A stretch of 64,000 nucleotides of DNA from positions 1 through 64,000 of the forward strand of contig DASTWV010000004.1 in NCBI GenBank assembly GCA_035765775.1, given 5' to 3'. Source of the stretch: Actinomycetota bacterium. GTDB taxonomy: Bacteria; Actinomycetota; CADDZG01; JAHWKV01; JAOPZY01. Positions 53,728-61,922 of this stretch are shown one piece after another; the first letter of the stretch is position 1; each line of letters starts with the position of its first letter. The translations under genes were made by a program, and so were the position numbers. The notes under the pieces were generated by a model, which made no database searches, was not told the DNA's origin, and saw only the letters and a list, made by a program, of their open reading frames with translations.

Positions 53728-54015
53728 ATGCGAAGCCACGCAATGCTCATTCTCTGCGACGCCTGCCGCAAGGAGATTCCAGATGAGGCCGCCAAGGAGG
53801 TGGTCTTCCAGGTGGATGGGGTGCGCTACCGGCTCGAATTGTGCTCGAGCTGTCTGGACGGCCAGATGGGCCTGCACCCCGATCACCGGTGGATTCCCGG
53901 CTTCCGCAAGCGTACCGCGCTGGCGTTCGTACTCCATTCGGCCGACGAACTTCCCGGCCGGCTGGCCGGCACGGCCGGTCTTCCGGCGACTGTGGGCACC
54001 GCAGCGGCACAGTAG
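53728..54015 (+). CDS. Small zinc-ribbon protein
   Basis: A 95-residue protein with two CxxC pairs (ILCDACRKEI and ELCSSCLDGQ) flanking VVFQVDGVRYRLELC. The strand pattern between the pairs recalls the dimer domain of Lsr2-like proteins, but the similarity is weak and the usual C-terminal DNA-binding segment is absent. It probably binds one zinc ion. GGAGGAGG lies eight bases before ATG 53728. It sits between two giant-protein genes and could be a local regulator; that is a guess. Confidence 0.6.
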   Translation: MRSHAMLILCDACRKEIPDEAAKEVVFQVDGVRYRLELCSSCLDGQMGLHPDHRWIPGFRKRTALAFVLHSADELPGRLAGTAGLPATVGTAAAQ

Positions 54016-54633
54016 TAAGGCACCATGGAGCGTAGTCACATTTCGGGTGAACAAGATGCTCGTACATAGTTGAGGAAGCGCGGGAACTCGGCTATGGAGC
54101 ACGCCGAGATGGAGCTTGCCCGGCATTGAGCCCTGCTGCGCCACGTCTTCCAGCTCCCGGGCGGGGGCGGGCGGCATCGCCCTGCTCCCGGAGCGCTCGC
54201 CTGGGCGTCACGGCGCACGCTCACCCCTGGGTCAAGCCGGTCAAGCCGGTCAAGCCGGGCCCGGGACATGCGCGGCCTCCTATCGGCGATCGGCCCCGCG
54301 AACGGGCGGTTCAACCATAGAACCTTGCCACGCGGCCCGGCGGTGTGAGCAATTCAAGCTATTCGAGAGGACCTGGGCGTGCTCACAGGGGGCACACAGA
54401 CACTGTTCGCGGTCTTGAAGCAAGCCATCAGGAAGCGGCTTCCTGCGCCGCTCGGAGGATTAAAAATGGTCTCGATCCTGTTAAATACCCCCGCATCCCT
54501 CTGTGTACATCGGTAATTTCCCTTGCTTTCCCCGTTTGTTCGCGGTAGAAACGGGTACCTAGCAGAGCCGGTACCGTCCGGCCCCCTCCCATACCGGATG
54601 CCTTCAGACGTCCGTCTCGCAAAGGAGTTGTGT
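54016..54633. other. Intergenic region upstream of giant protein 3, no gene seen
   Basis: About 618 bp. It contains three tandem 9-bp repeats (GTCAAGCCG, 54231-54257) and a 15-base palindrome AGGAAGCGGCTTCCT (54430-54444). There is a possible promoter TTGCTT (54523-54528), 17 bp, TAGAAA (54546-54551), about 80 bp before the gene. The sequence from about 54440 to 54560 is less GC-rich. ORFs here look random. Confidence 0.45.
54231..54257. repeat. Three tandem 9-bp repeats
   Basis: GTCAAGCCG is repeated three times without gaps. It may be a slippage product; no function is evident. Confidence 0.7.
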
Positions 54634-57126
54634 ATGCAGCGGTTTCGGTTGGTCAGCCCCGGCTTCCTCGGCCGTGTCCTCACATTGGCGATCCTGGGGT
54701 CCGTGCTGGCGCTCCTCCCCGGGTCCACTGTCACGGCTCTGGCGGCACCAGCCGCCGGCGCCACCGGCCACATCGACGAGTTCGCCGTCAGCGCCACCGG
54801 AAGCCCCATGGGCATTACTACCGGGCCGGACGGCAACCTCTGGTTTGCCGAGGCGTCCGGGGCCATCGGGCGGATCACCCCGTCTGGCACTGTCAGCCAG
54901 TTCGCGGTGACCAACGCCGCCAGCGCCCCGGTGGGCATCGCCTCCGGCCCGAACGGCAACCTCTGGTTCACCGAGTCATCGGGGAGCGGCAACGCCGTGG
55001 GCGAGATGACCCCGGCGGGAGTCATGGTCAACACCTTTGGCCTGCCCACCGCCTCGGTCGTACCCACGGGCATTACGGCGGGCCCGTCCGGCACCAATGC
55101 GGTCTGGGCCACTGAGTACGCCGGCGGCCACGTCGTCGAGGTGGGCGCCACCGGGACCGTCACCACCCAGCCGGTGTCGGGCACCGTCATCGGGCTCCCC
55201 ACCGAGATCACCACCGGCCCGGACGGCAACCTGTGGTTCACCGAGCAGGACGGCGCGACGCCCACGGTCGGGCAGATGACCCCGGCCGGCGTGCTCACCA
55301 ACCATTCGGTCACCACCACCACCCTGGCGAACAGCAACCTGGGTGACATCACCGTGGGACCGGACAACAACTTGTGGTTCACAGAGTCGGGCGACGGGAC
55401 GGGCAACGGCTTCGTCGACAAGGTGGTCCCCGCCACCGGGGTCGTCACCCGCTTCCCCCTGACCACCACCACCGCCCAGCCGCTCGGCATCACGTCCGGC
55501 CCGGACGGCGATCTGTGGGTCACCGTCGCCGGCACGAACACCATCGACCAGATCAGCACGACGGGCACCGTGGTGGCGGAGTACCCGGTGCCCAGCGCCA
55601 ATGCCTTCGCACCGACCCTGCCGGCCAGCAGCGCCGTCGGGGGCATCACGGAAGGCCCGGACGGCAACATCTGGTTCACCGAACAGACCACCGGCAAGAT
55701 TGGCCGCCTGACGATCTCCGGCAACGTATCGGTGAGCCCCAACCCGGTCGCCTTCGGTGAACAGGGGATCGGCGCCACCTCGACCGTCCGGACGGTCACC
55801 GTCACCGCCAGCGGCGGCGCCGCCACCGTCACCGCGGTCAGCCTGGCCAATGTGACCGGCACCCAGTTCGCCATCGCGTCCGACAACTGCACCAACGCAG
55901 TGCTGACCCCGGCCAGCCCCACCTGCACGCTCGGGCTGACCTTCAACCCCGCCGCCACCGGCGCCCAGGGGGCCACGCTCACCGTGACCAGCTCGGCGAG
56001 CAACTCGCCGGCGGTGGTACCCGTCACGGGTTCCGGATCCGTCCTGACCACCAGCGTGTTCCCTTCGGTCACCCTGTTCCCGAACACCGGGCTGGGTACC
56101 ACCAGCACCTCCCGCTCGGTGTTCCTGGGCAACGCCGGTCCGGGGAACCTGACCGTGGGCAGCGTGTTCGTCACCGGCACCGCCAAAGCCGAGTTCCCCA
56201 TCGTGCAGGACCACTGCTCCGGCCAGACGCTGGCCCCGCAGGGCCTCTGCTCGGTGGCGGTGGAGTTCGCCCCGGTCACTGAGGGCGTCCAGGCGGCAAC
56301 GATCAGCTTCCAGGACAATGCCGCCAACAGCCCGCAGACGGCGCTGCTTATCGGGCGTGGCGTCCAGCAGAGCGGGTACTGGCTGGTCGCCTCCGACGGC
56401 GGCATCTTCAGCTACGGCCCCGGGGCCAAGTTCTTCGGCTCCACCGGCAACATCAAGCTCAACAAGCCGGTGGTGGGCATGGCGGCCACCCCGGACAGCC
56501 AGGGCTACTGGTTGGTGGCCACCGACGGCGGCATCTTCAGCTACGGCGACGCCAACTTCTTCGGCTCGACCGGCGCCATCAAGCTGAACCAGCCCGTGGT
56601 TGCAATGGCATCAACCCCAGACGGCCAGGGCTACTGGCTGGTGGCGTCCGACGGCGGCATCTTCAGCTACGGCGACGCCAAGTTCTTCGGCTCGACCGGC
56701 AGCATCAAGCTGAACAAGCCCATCGTGGGCATGGCGGCCACCGCCGACGGCCAGGGCTACTGGCTGGTGGCGTCCGACGGCGGCATCTTCTCCTTCGGGG
56801 ACGCCAGCTTCTTCGGCTCCGCCGGCAGCATCAAGCTCAACAAGCCGGTGGTGGGCATGGCCCCGACGGCCGACGGCCAGGGCTACTGGCTGGACGCCTC
56901 GGACGGCGGCATCTTCACCTACGGGGACGCCACCTTCCAGGGTTCGGCAGGCAGCATCAAGCTCAACAAGCCCATGGTGGGCATGACCCCCACCCCGACC
57001 GGCGGCGGGTACTGGCTGGACGCGTCGGACGGCGGCATCTTCAGCTACGGCGACGCCAAGTTCTTCGGCTCCGCCGGCAGCATCACGCTGAACAAGCCGA
57101 TGGTGGGCATGGCGGCCTCGAACTAG
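54634..57126 (+). CDS. Giant secreted protein 3: Vgb-like propeller, ASH-like domains, six DGGIF repeats
   Basis: An 830-residue paralogue with a signal peptide (LTLAILGSVLALLPGSTVTA, then LAAPAAGA), a propeller of GPDGNLWFTE-type repeats, two ASH-like domains (VAFGEQGIGATSTVRTVTV and a second) and six DGGIF units from 56374. Its repeats differ from the other two in SIKLNKP instead of SIHLNKP, and two units read WLDASDGG, so it diverged earlier. AAAGGAG is six bases before the ATG. A UUCG-loop terminator follows. Confidence 0.75.
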   Translation: MQRFRLVSPGFLGRVLTLAILGSVLALLPGSTVTALAAPAAGATGHIDEFAVSATGSPMGITTGPDGNLWFAEASGAIGRITPSGTVSQFAVTNAASAPVGIASGPNGNLWFTESSGSGNAVGEMTPAGVMVNTFGLPTASVVPTGITAGPSGTNAVWATEYAGGHVVEVGATGTVTTQPVSGTVIGLPTEITTGPDGNLWFTEQDGATPTVGQMTPAGVLTNHSVTTTTLANSNLGDITVGPDNNLWFTESGDGTGNGFVDKVVPATGVVTRFPLTTTTAQPLGITSGPDGDLWVTVAGTNTIDQISTTGTVVAEYPVPSANAFAPTLPASSAVGGITEGPDGNIWFTEQTTGKIGRLTISGNVSVSPNPVAFGEQGIGATSTVRTVTVTASGGAATVTAVSLANVTGTQFAIASDNCTNAVLTPASPTCTLGLTFNPAATGAQGATLTVTSSASNSPAVVPVTGSGSVLTTSVFPSVTLFPNTGLGTTSTSRSVFLGNAGPGNLTVGSVFVTGTAKAEFPIVQDHCSGQTLAPQGLCSVAVEFAPVTEGVQAATISFQDNAANSPQTALLIGRGVQQSGYWLVASDGGIFSYGPGAKFFGSTGNIKLNKPVVGMAATPDSQGYWLVATDGGIFSYGDANFFGSTGAIKLNQPVVAMASTPDGQGYWLVASDGGIFSYGDAKFFGSTGSIKLNKPIVGMAATADGQGYWLVASDGGIFSFGDASFFGSAGSIKLNKPVVGMAPTADGQGYWLDASDGGIFTYGDATFQGSAGSIKLNKPMVGMTPTPTGGGYWLDASDGGIFSYGDAKFFGSAGSITLNKPMVGMAASN
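56374..57123 (+). repeat. Six DGGIF-coding repeats (protein 3)
   Basis: Units begin at 56374, 56503, 56629, 56755, 56881 and 57007. The first is 129 bp because of one extra residue (SYGPGAKF); the rest keep the 126-bp period. Confidence 0.9.
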
Positions 57127-57145
57127 CCGCTTCGCACCGCAGGTT

Positions 57146-57173
57146 CACCGGGGACCCTTCGGGGTCCCCGGTG
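57146..57173 (+). terminator. Terminator with UUCG tetraloop
   Basis: CACCGGGGACCC (57146-57157), loop TTCG, and GGGTCCCCGGTG (57162-57173) form a perfect 12-bp stem closed by C-UUCG-G, an exceptionally stable loop. It is followed by CGCGTCGGG, shared with the terminator at 53586. It lies 20 bp after the giant protein 3 stop. Confidence 0.85.
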
Positions 57174-57232
57174 CGCGTCGGGGGCACTGAGGGCGCGCAC
57201 GGCCGGGAGGTCGGCGGGACCGGGGCCGGGGA

Positions 57233-57276
57233 GGTGGGGGACTTTCGTCCCGGGCAGTGGGACAAATGTCCCCCAG
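57233..57276. repeat. Dispersed palindromic element, copy 1
   Basis: GTGGGGGAC (57234-57242) pairs with GTCCCCCA (57268-57275), and inner GTCCC/GGGAC segments can form a second hairpin. Closely matching copy 2 lies at 63060-63102. It sits between uppS and the UUCG terminator of the convergent gene. Confidence 0.75.
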
Positions 57277-57311
57277 TTCCCCCATGCGCACCCCAGGCCG
57301 GGCGCCCGGGC

Positions 57312-58106
57312 TCAGCCCCCGAACCGGCGGGTGCGGGCCGAGTAGGCCAGGACGGCATCGACCACGTCGTCCTCGGTCACTTCGGGGCAGTACTTCGTGG
57401 TGAAGATCAGCTCGGCGTACGCCGCCTGCAGTGGCAGGAAGCCCGACGACCGGTATTCCCCAGACGTTCGCCACACGATGTCGGGGTTGGGATAAGGATG
57501 GCCCGCGGTGTCGAGGAAGTCGCCCAGCACCAGGCTCGCCGGGTCCGCGCCCGAGGCGGTGGCGTGCGCCAGCAGGCGGGCCACCGCCCGCTGCAACTCG
57601 TCCGCCCCGCCGTAGTTGATGGCCAGGGAGATCACATTGCGCTCGAAGTGGGCGGTCTCGGCGGTGATCTCGTCCACTGCCTCCAGCAGCGAATCCGGCA
57701 GCCCGGCCGGGAACCCGGCCTGCGCCGCCGCCCCCTCCATCCCGACGGGCGCCCCGTCCCGGCGGCCGATGTGCACCACCCGCACCTCCTCCTCGAGCGC
57801 CTCGGGGAGCAGGTCGCGGATCCAGGACTCGTAGAGGGCGAAGAGCCCGGCCACCTCCTCCGGCGAGCGCTTCCAGTTCTCGGTGGAGAACGCCCACAAG
57901 GTCACGGTGTGGATGCCGATGCGCCGGCAGAAGCGGGAGAGCCGGCGGGCGGCGTCGAAGCCCCGGCGGTGGCCCTCGATCGGGGGCACGCCGTGCTGCC
58001 ATGCCCAGCGGCGGTTGCCGTCCGGGATCACGGCCAGGTGGGTGGGGATGCGGGCGCCGGCCAGGCGCTCCGCCGGATCGCGCACCTGCTGGATGCGCTC
58101 ACTCAT
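57312..58106 (-). CDS. uppS: Isoprenyl transferase (cis-prenyltransferase, UPP synthase)
   Basis: A 264-residue cis-prenyltransferase that extends farnesyl or geranyl diphosphate with isopentenyl units to make polyprenyl diphosphate, the lipid carrier of cell-wall and mannose transfer. Signature parts are HLAVIPDGNRRWA (catalytic Asp), WAFSTENWKRS, NYGGADEL and RTSGEYRSSGFLPLQ with AYAEL. An insert after HIGRRD (GAPVGMEGAAAQAGFPAG) lengthens the usual helix region. ATG 58106 is used; a TTG at 58124 is possible. It lies downstream of the polyprenyl synthase gene in an isoprenoid cluster. Confidence 0.92.
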   Translation of the reverse strand: MSERIQQVRDPAERLAGARIPTHLAVIPDGNRRWAWQHGVPPIEGHRRGFDAARRLSRFCRRIGIHTVTLWAFSTENWKRSPEEVAGLFALYESWIRDLLPEALEEEVRVVHIGRRDGAPVGMEGAAAQAGFPAGLPDSLLEAVDEITAETAHFERNVISLAINYGGADELQRAVARLLAHATASGADPASLVLGDFLDTAGHPYPNPDIVWRTSGEYRSSGFLPLQAAYAELIFTTKYCPEVTEDDVVDAVLAYSARTRRFGG

Positions 58107-58210
58107 GGCTGGGTTCACATCCAAACTCTACGGCCGCCAGCGTATGTACCGGCTGGAGATAGCGATGGAGATCTCGTGGAGAACTTGCGAGATTCCTGCG
58201 GGGACCCCCC

Positions 58211-59185
58211 TCACTCGAGGACGGGGACCCGATCGATGACGAGGCGGGACAGCCGCTCGAGTGCCTCCCGGGCCGGTCCGGGCGGAGCGGCCTCCAGGGC
58301 GGCCAGGCTCTGGTCGACGTACCCGGCGGCAACCTCGAGCGACCGCTCGAAGGCCCCGGTGCGCACGACGGCCGCCCGGATCAGGTCGATGTCCGGGTTG
58401 GGGGTCCCGAGAGCCGACGCCAGCGAGGGGTCGGCCTCGACCGCGAAGATCAGCGGCAGGGTGTAGACCCCGTCGCGCAGGTCGGTGCCGGGTGCCTTCC
58501 CCAGCTCCTCCTCGGTGGCGGAGATGTCGAGCAGGTCGTCGGCGATCTGGAAGGCGGTCCCGAAGTAGGAGCCGAACTGCCGGGTGCGCTCCGCCTCCTC
58601 GGGCGTGGCACCGGCCAGCGACGCCCCCAGGCGGGAGGCGGCCTCCAGCAGTGCCCCGGTCTTGTCGTCCACCGTGGAGAAGTAATGCTCCGGCGAGCGC
58701 CGGATGTCGTACAGGTGCTCCAGCTCCCGGACCTGGCCCTGGACCACCCGGGCGATGGCGTCGGCGAGGACCCGCGGCACGTCGCCGCCCACATCGGCCG
58801 CCATGCTGGAGGCCCGGGCGAAGAGGTAGTCCCCCACCAGGATGGCGACGGTGTTGCCCCACTTGTCGTTGGCGCTCGGGACCCCCCGGCGGACCGTGGC
58901 CTCGTCGATGACGTCGTCGTGGTACAGCGTGGCCAGGTGGGTCATCTCGATGGCAGCCGCGGTGGCGTCCGAGTCCGGCCCGCACCCCGCCCACATCCCG
59001 GAGGAGAGGGCCAGGAGCGCAGGGCGCAGGCGCTTGCCTCCGGCCTTGGTCAGGTAGGTGGCGGTCTCGGTCAGGAACGGGGTGCCGGCGACCGACGACT
59101 CGACCAGCAGGTTCTCAATCCGCTCGAGGTCGCCCGCAACGAGGTCGAGCGCCTCCGCCATCTGATCCCGGGACAGTGGTTCCAT
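58211..59185 (-). CDS. Polyprenyl diphosphate synthase (long-chain trans type)
   Basis: A 324-residue trans-prenyltransferase with the first aspartate-rich motif in LATLYHDDVIDEA (DDxxD), the second in QIADDLLDIS and the conserved GGKRLRPALL and KTGALLEAA. The small residues before the first motif permit long products, so C35-C45 chains for a menaquinone side chain are likely; a GGPP role cannot be excluded. ATG 59185 starts before SRDQMAEALDL; the frame is open to 59257 but without family similarity. Confidence 0.88.
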   Translation of the reverse strand: MEPLSRDQMAEALDLVAGDLERIENLLVESSVAGTPFLTETATYLTKAGGKRLRPALLALSSGMWAGCGPDSDATAAAIEMTHLATLYHDDVIDEATVRRGVPSANDKWGNTVAILVGDYLFARASSMAADVGGDVPRVLADAIARVVQGQVRELEHLYDIRRSPEHYFSTVDDKTGALLEAASRLGASLAGATPEEAERTRQFGSYFGTAFQIADDLLDISATEEELGKAPGTDLRDGVYTLPLIFAVEADPSLASALGTPNPDIDLIRAAVVRTGAFERSLEVAAGYVDQSLAALEAAPPGPAREALERLSRLVIDRVPVLE

Positions 59186-59207
59186 CGCGTGCTCGTAGCC
59201 CTTCCGC

Positions 59208-60137
59208 TCAGTCCAGTAGTTCCGCTGGGAGCGGGAAGTGTACGTCCTCGGTGGCAACCTCCAGCGTTTCCACCTCGCCGAACCCGGCTGCCCCGAGGTA
59301 GGCCACCACGCGGTCGACCAGCACCTCGGGCGTCGAGGCCCCCGACGAGACGCCCACCACCCCGGCTCCCAGGAGCCAGGCCGGGTCGATCGCGGTCTCG
59401 TCGCCCACCAGGTGCGCCGGGGTGCCCGCCTCGGCGCTCACCTCCACCAGGCGGTTCGAGTTCGAGGAGTTCTCCGAACCGACGATGAGCACCAGGTCGC
59501 TGCGCCCGGCCAGCGCCTTCACTGCCTGCTGGCGGTTCTGGCTGGCGTAGCAGATGTCGTCGTGCCGGGGCCCGACCATCGCCGGGAACCGGTCCCGGAG
59601 GGCGGCGATCAACTCGACGGTGTCGTCCACGGCCAGCGTCGTCTGGGTGAGGAAGGCGACCCGGTCGGGGTCACCGGCGACCGCGCGCTCGACATCGGCG
59701 AGGTCCTCGATCACCGTCACCCGCCCGGGGGCTTCCCCGGCGGTGCCTTCCACCTCCTCGTGGCTGCGGTGCCCGATGAGGAAGATGCTGCGCTCGGCCG
59801 AGGCGAAGCGGCGGGCCTCGACGTGCACCTTGGTCACCAGCGGGCAGGTGGCGTCCACGACGGTGAGCGAGCGCCGGGCGGCGTTCTGGCGCACCTCGGG
59901 CGAGACCCCGTGAGCCGAGAACACGCACACCGCCCCCTCGGGGACGTCGTCCTCGCTCTCGACGAAAATGGCGCCCTTGGCCTCAAGGCTGCGCACCACG
60001 TGCAGGTTGTGGACGATCTGCTTGCGGACGTAGACCGGGGCACCGTGGCGGGCCAGGGCGCGCTCGACGATCTCGACTGCCCGCTCCACGCCCGCGCACC
60101 AGCCGCGGGGGGCCGCGATGAGAATTTTCCGCGTCAT
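59208..60137 (-). CDS. ispH: 4-hydroxy-3-methylbut-2-enyl diphosphate reductase
   Basis: A 309-residue IspH (LytB), last enzyme of the MEP pathway, which reduces HMBPP to IPP and DMAPP. The three cysteines that hold its Fe-S cluster are in PRGWCAGVERA, VDATCPLVTK and DICYASQNRQ; the catalytic glutamate region TQTTLAVDDT and SGASTPE are also present. It needs electrons from a ferredoxin or flavodoxin; FdxA in this window is a candidate. Its gene follows ispG on the same strand, after a gap of about 106 bp. Confidence 0.95.
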   Translation of the reverse strand: MTRKILIAAPRGWCAGVERAVEIVERALARHGAPVYVRKQIVHNLHVVRSLEAKGAIFVESEDDVPEGAVCVFSAHGVSPEVRQNAARRSLTVVDATCPLVTKVHVEARRFASAERSIFLIGHRSHEEVEGTAGEAPGRVTVIEDLADVERAVAGDPDRVAFLTQTTLAVDDTVELIAALRDRFPAMVGPRHDDICYASQNRQQAVKALAGRSDLVLIVGSENSSNSNRLVEVSAEAGTPAHLVGDETAIDPAWLLGAGVVGVSSGASTPEVLVDRVVAYLGAAGFGEVETLEVATEDVHFPLPAELLD

Positions 60138-60243
60138 TCTCGCCGGTCCTAACTCGGGGATCCAACTCCGGGATCAAACAGCGCGCGTGCAACAGGCTAG
60201 CATTTGAGCGGGTGCTCAATCTAGCTCGGGGTGTCTGCCGCTG

Positions 60244-61344
60244 TCAAATGGCGGGGGCCGCCAACTCTTCCGCTTGCTTGGCTGCCGCGACCTTGATCGC
60301 TTCGTCCAGCAGAGCCTCCACCATCCGGTCGGCGGGGACCCATCCGAGCTGCTTGCCACGGCTGAACAGCAAGCCGCGGCCCGGGCCTGCCGCTAAGCCG
60401 ACGTCGGCGTCCCGGGCCTCGCCGGGCCCGTTCACCTCGCAACCCATCACGGCGATCTGAACGGGCGGCAGGTTGAGCTTCTCGAGCCGGGCCAGGACCT
60501 CGTTGGTCAGCCCCACCACGTCGAGCTCGGCCCGCCCGCACGACGGGCAGGCGACCAGGTCGAAGGTGGTCCGGCGCAGACCGAGGCTCTGCAGCACCTG
60601 CTTGGCCGCTTTCACCTCTTCGACCGGGTCGGCGGTGAGCGAGATGCGGATCGTGTCGCCGATCCCTTCGGCCAGCAGCGTGCCGATGCCGATGGCGGAT
60701 TTCACCAGGCCCGTCGGTGGCGGCCCGGCCTCCGTGACCCCGAGGTGGAGCGGGTAGTCGCACTGGGTGGCCAGCATCCGGTACGCCGCGATCATCTGGG
60801 GCACGTTCTGGTGCTTGACCGAGATCTTGATGTTGGTGAAGCCCTCGTCCTCCAGGATGCGGACTTCGCCGAGGGCGCTCTCCACCAGGGCCGCCGGGGT
60901 CGGCCCGCCGTGACGGGCCACCAGGGCACGGTCCAGGGAGCCGGCGTTGGCCCCCACCCGGATCGGCACGTTGCGGTCCTTGGCCTCGCGCACCACCGTG
61001 CGGATGTGGGAGGGGTCCCGGATGTTGCCCGGGTTCAGCCGCAGGCCCTGGACACCCGCCTCGAGCGCCAAGAGCGCCAGCCGGTAGGAGAAATGGATGT
61101 CGGCCACGATGGGCACGCCGCCTTGCGCCACGATGGTGGGTAGGGCGCGGGCGTCCCCCTCGTGCGGGACGGCGACCCGGACGATGTCGGCCCCCTGGGT
61201 GGCCAACTGGTGGACCTGAACGAGGGTGGAGCCGATGTCGTCGGTCTTGGTGGTGCACATCGACTGGATGGAGATGGGGGCCCCGCCACCGATGTCCACG
61301 GTACCGAGCCGGATGCGGCGGGAGGCGCGGCGTTCGGTAAGCAT
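60244..61344 (-). CDS. ispG: 4-hydroxy-3-methylbut-2-en-1-yl diphosphate synthase
   Basis: A 366-residue IspG (GcpE) that converts MEcPP to HMBPP. It starts with the barrel (GGGAPISIQSMCTTKTDDIG, VADIHFSYRLAL, LRLNPGNIRD). The C-terminal Fe-S domain has cysteines in LVACPSCGRAELD and MGCEVNGPGEARDADVG. It heads the cluster ispG-ispH-polyprenyl synthase-uppS, so successive steps from MEP intermediates to polyprenyl carriers are encoded side by side. Confidence 0.95.
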   Translation of the reverse strand: MLTERRASRRIRLGTVDIGGGAPISIQSMCTTKTDDIGSTLVQVHQLATQGADIVRVAVPHEGDARALPTIVAQGGVPIVADIHFSYRLALLALEAGVQGLRLNPGNIRDPSHIRTVVREAKDRNVPIRVGANAGSLDRALVARHGGPTPAALVESALGEVRILEDEGFTNIKISVKHQNVPQMIAAYRMLATQCDYPLHLGVTEAGPPPTGLVKSAIGIGTLLAEGIGDTIRISLTADPVEEVKAAKQVLQSLGLRRTTFDLVACPSCGRAELDVVGLTNEVLARLEKLNLPPVQIAVMGCEVNGPGEARDADVGLAAGPGRGLLFSRGKQLGWVPADRMVEALLDEAIKVAAAKQAEELAAPAI

Positions 61345-61371
61345 CGCGGCCAGCTTACCGTCCGGCTCCCT

Positions 61372-61845
61372 TCAGAGGGTCGAGTGGGCGGTCTGGCCGC
61401 CCTGCTGCCATGGCTTCTCCACATCCATCTCGAACCATACGCAGGTGGTCGGCTCCTGCCGCACGCCCCACCGGTCGGCCATCTGCCCGACGAGGTACAG
61501 GCCGCGCCCGCCCTCCTCAGGCAGGTCGGGGGCAGGTGGGGGCGTGAAACCCCAGCCCCCGTCGCGCACCTCCACCCGGACGGTGGAGTGCCCCACACAC
61601 ACGTGGAGGTCAATGGGTGCCCCGGCGTCGGGCGGGGCGTGGCGGTAGCTGTTGGTGACCAGCTCGGTGACAAGGAGGCGGATATCGTCCAAGCAGTCTG
61701 GCACCACCACGGGCCGGAGCCGATCCAGGGCACGCCGCGCCTCGGCGGGCGCGTGCGGCGAGGGGGGCAGGCGTCGGGTGAAGGAGGTGGGAAGACGTGG
61801 CGGGCGCAGCTGATGGTGCAGTTGGCGCGTGATGGGATAATTCAT
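61372..61845 (-). CDS. ATP-binding regulator, RsbW/anti-sigma-like (HATPase_c_2)
   Basis: A 157-residue GHKL ATPase domain with N box LVTELVTNSYRHAP, G1 box VEVRDGGWGF and G2 box EGGRGLYLVGQMADRWGV. Single-domain proteins of this kind act as anti-sigma kinases of the RsbW/SpoIIAB type in actinobacteria. No sigma factor, anti-anti-sigma or phosphatase gene is adjacent, so its partner is unknown. It lies 27 bp upstream of ispG on the same strand, so the two may be cotranscribed. Confidence 0.85.
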   Translation of the reverse strand: MNYPITRQLHHQLRPPRLPTSFTRRLPPSPHAPAEARRALDRLRPVVVPDCLDDIRLLVTELVTNSYRHAPPDAGAPIDLHVCVGHSTVRVEVRDGGWGFTPPPAPDLPEEGGRGLYLVGQMADRWGVRQEPTTCVWFEMDVEKPWQQGGQTAHSTL

Positions 61846-61922
61846 ACTAGTCCATTACCCAGGGATGCCCGCTTTCCATCCCCGCCGTCATTACCCGTAC
61901 AGATTTTCTACGCGCGCGGTTG

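Noticed and set aside
49808-57123. CRISPR-like or satellite DNA repeats
   Set aside because: The 126-bp periods are coding repeats in frame with full-length secreted proteins.
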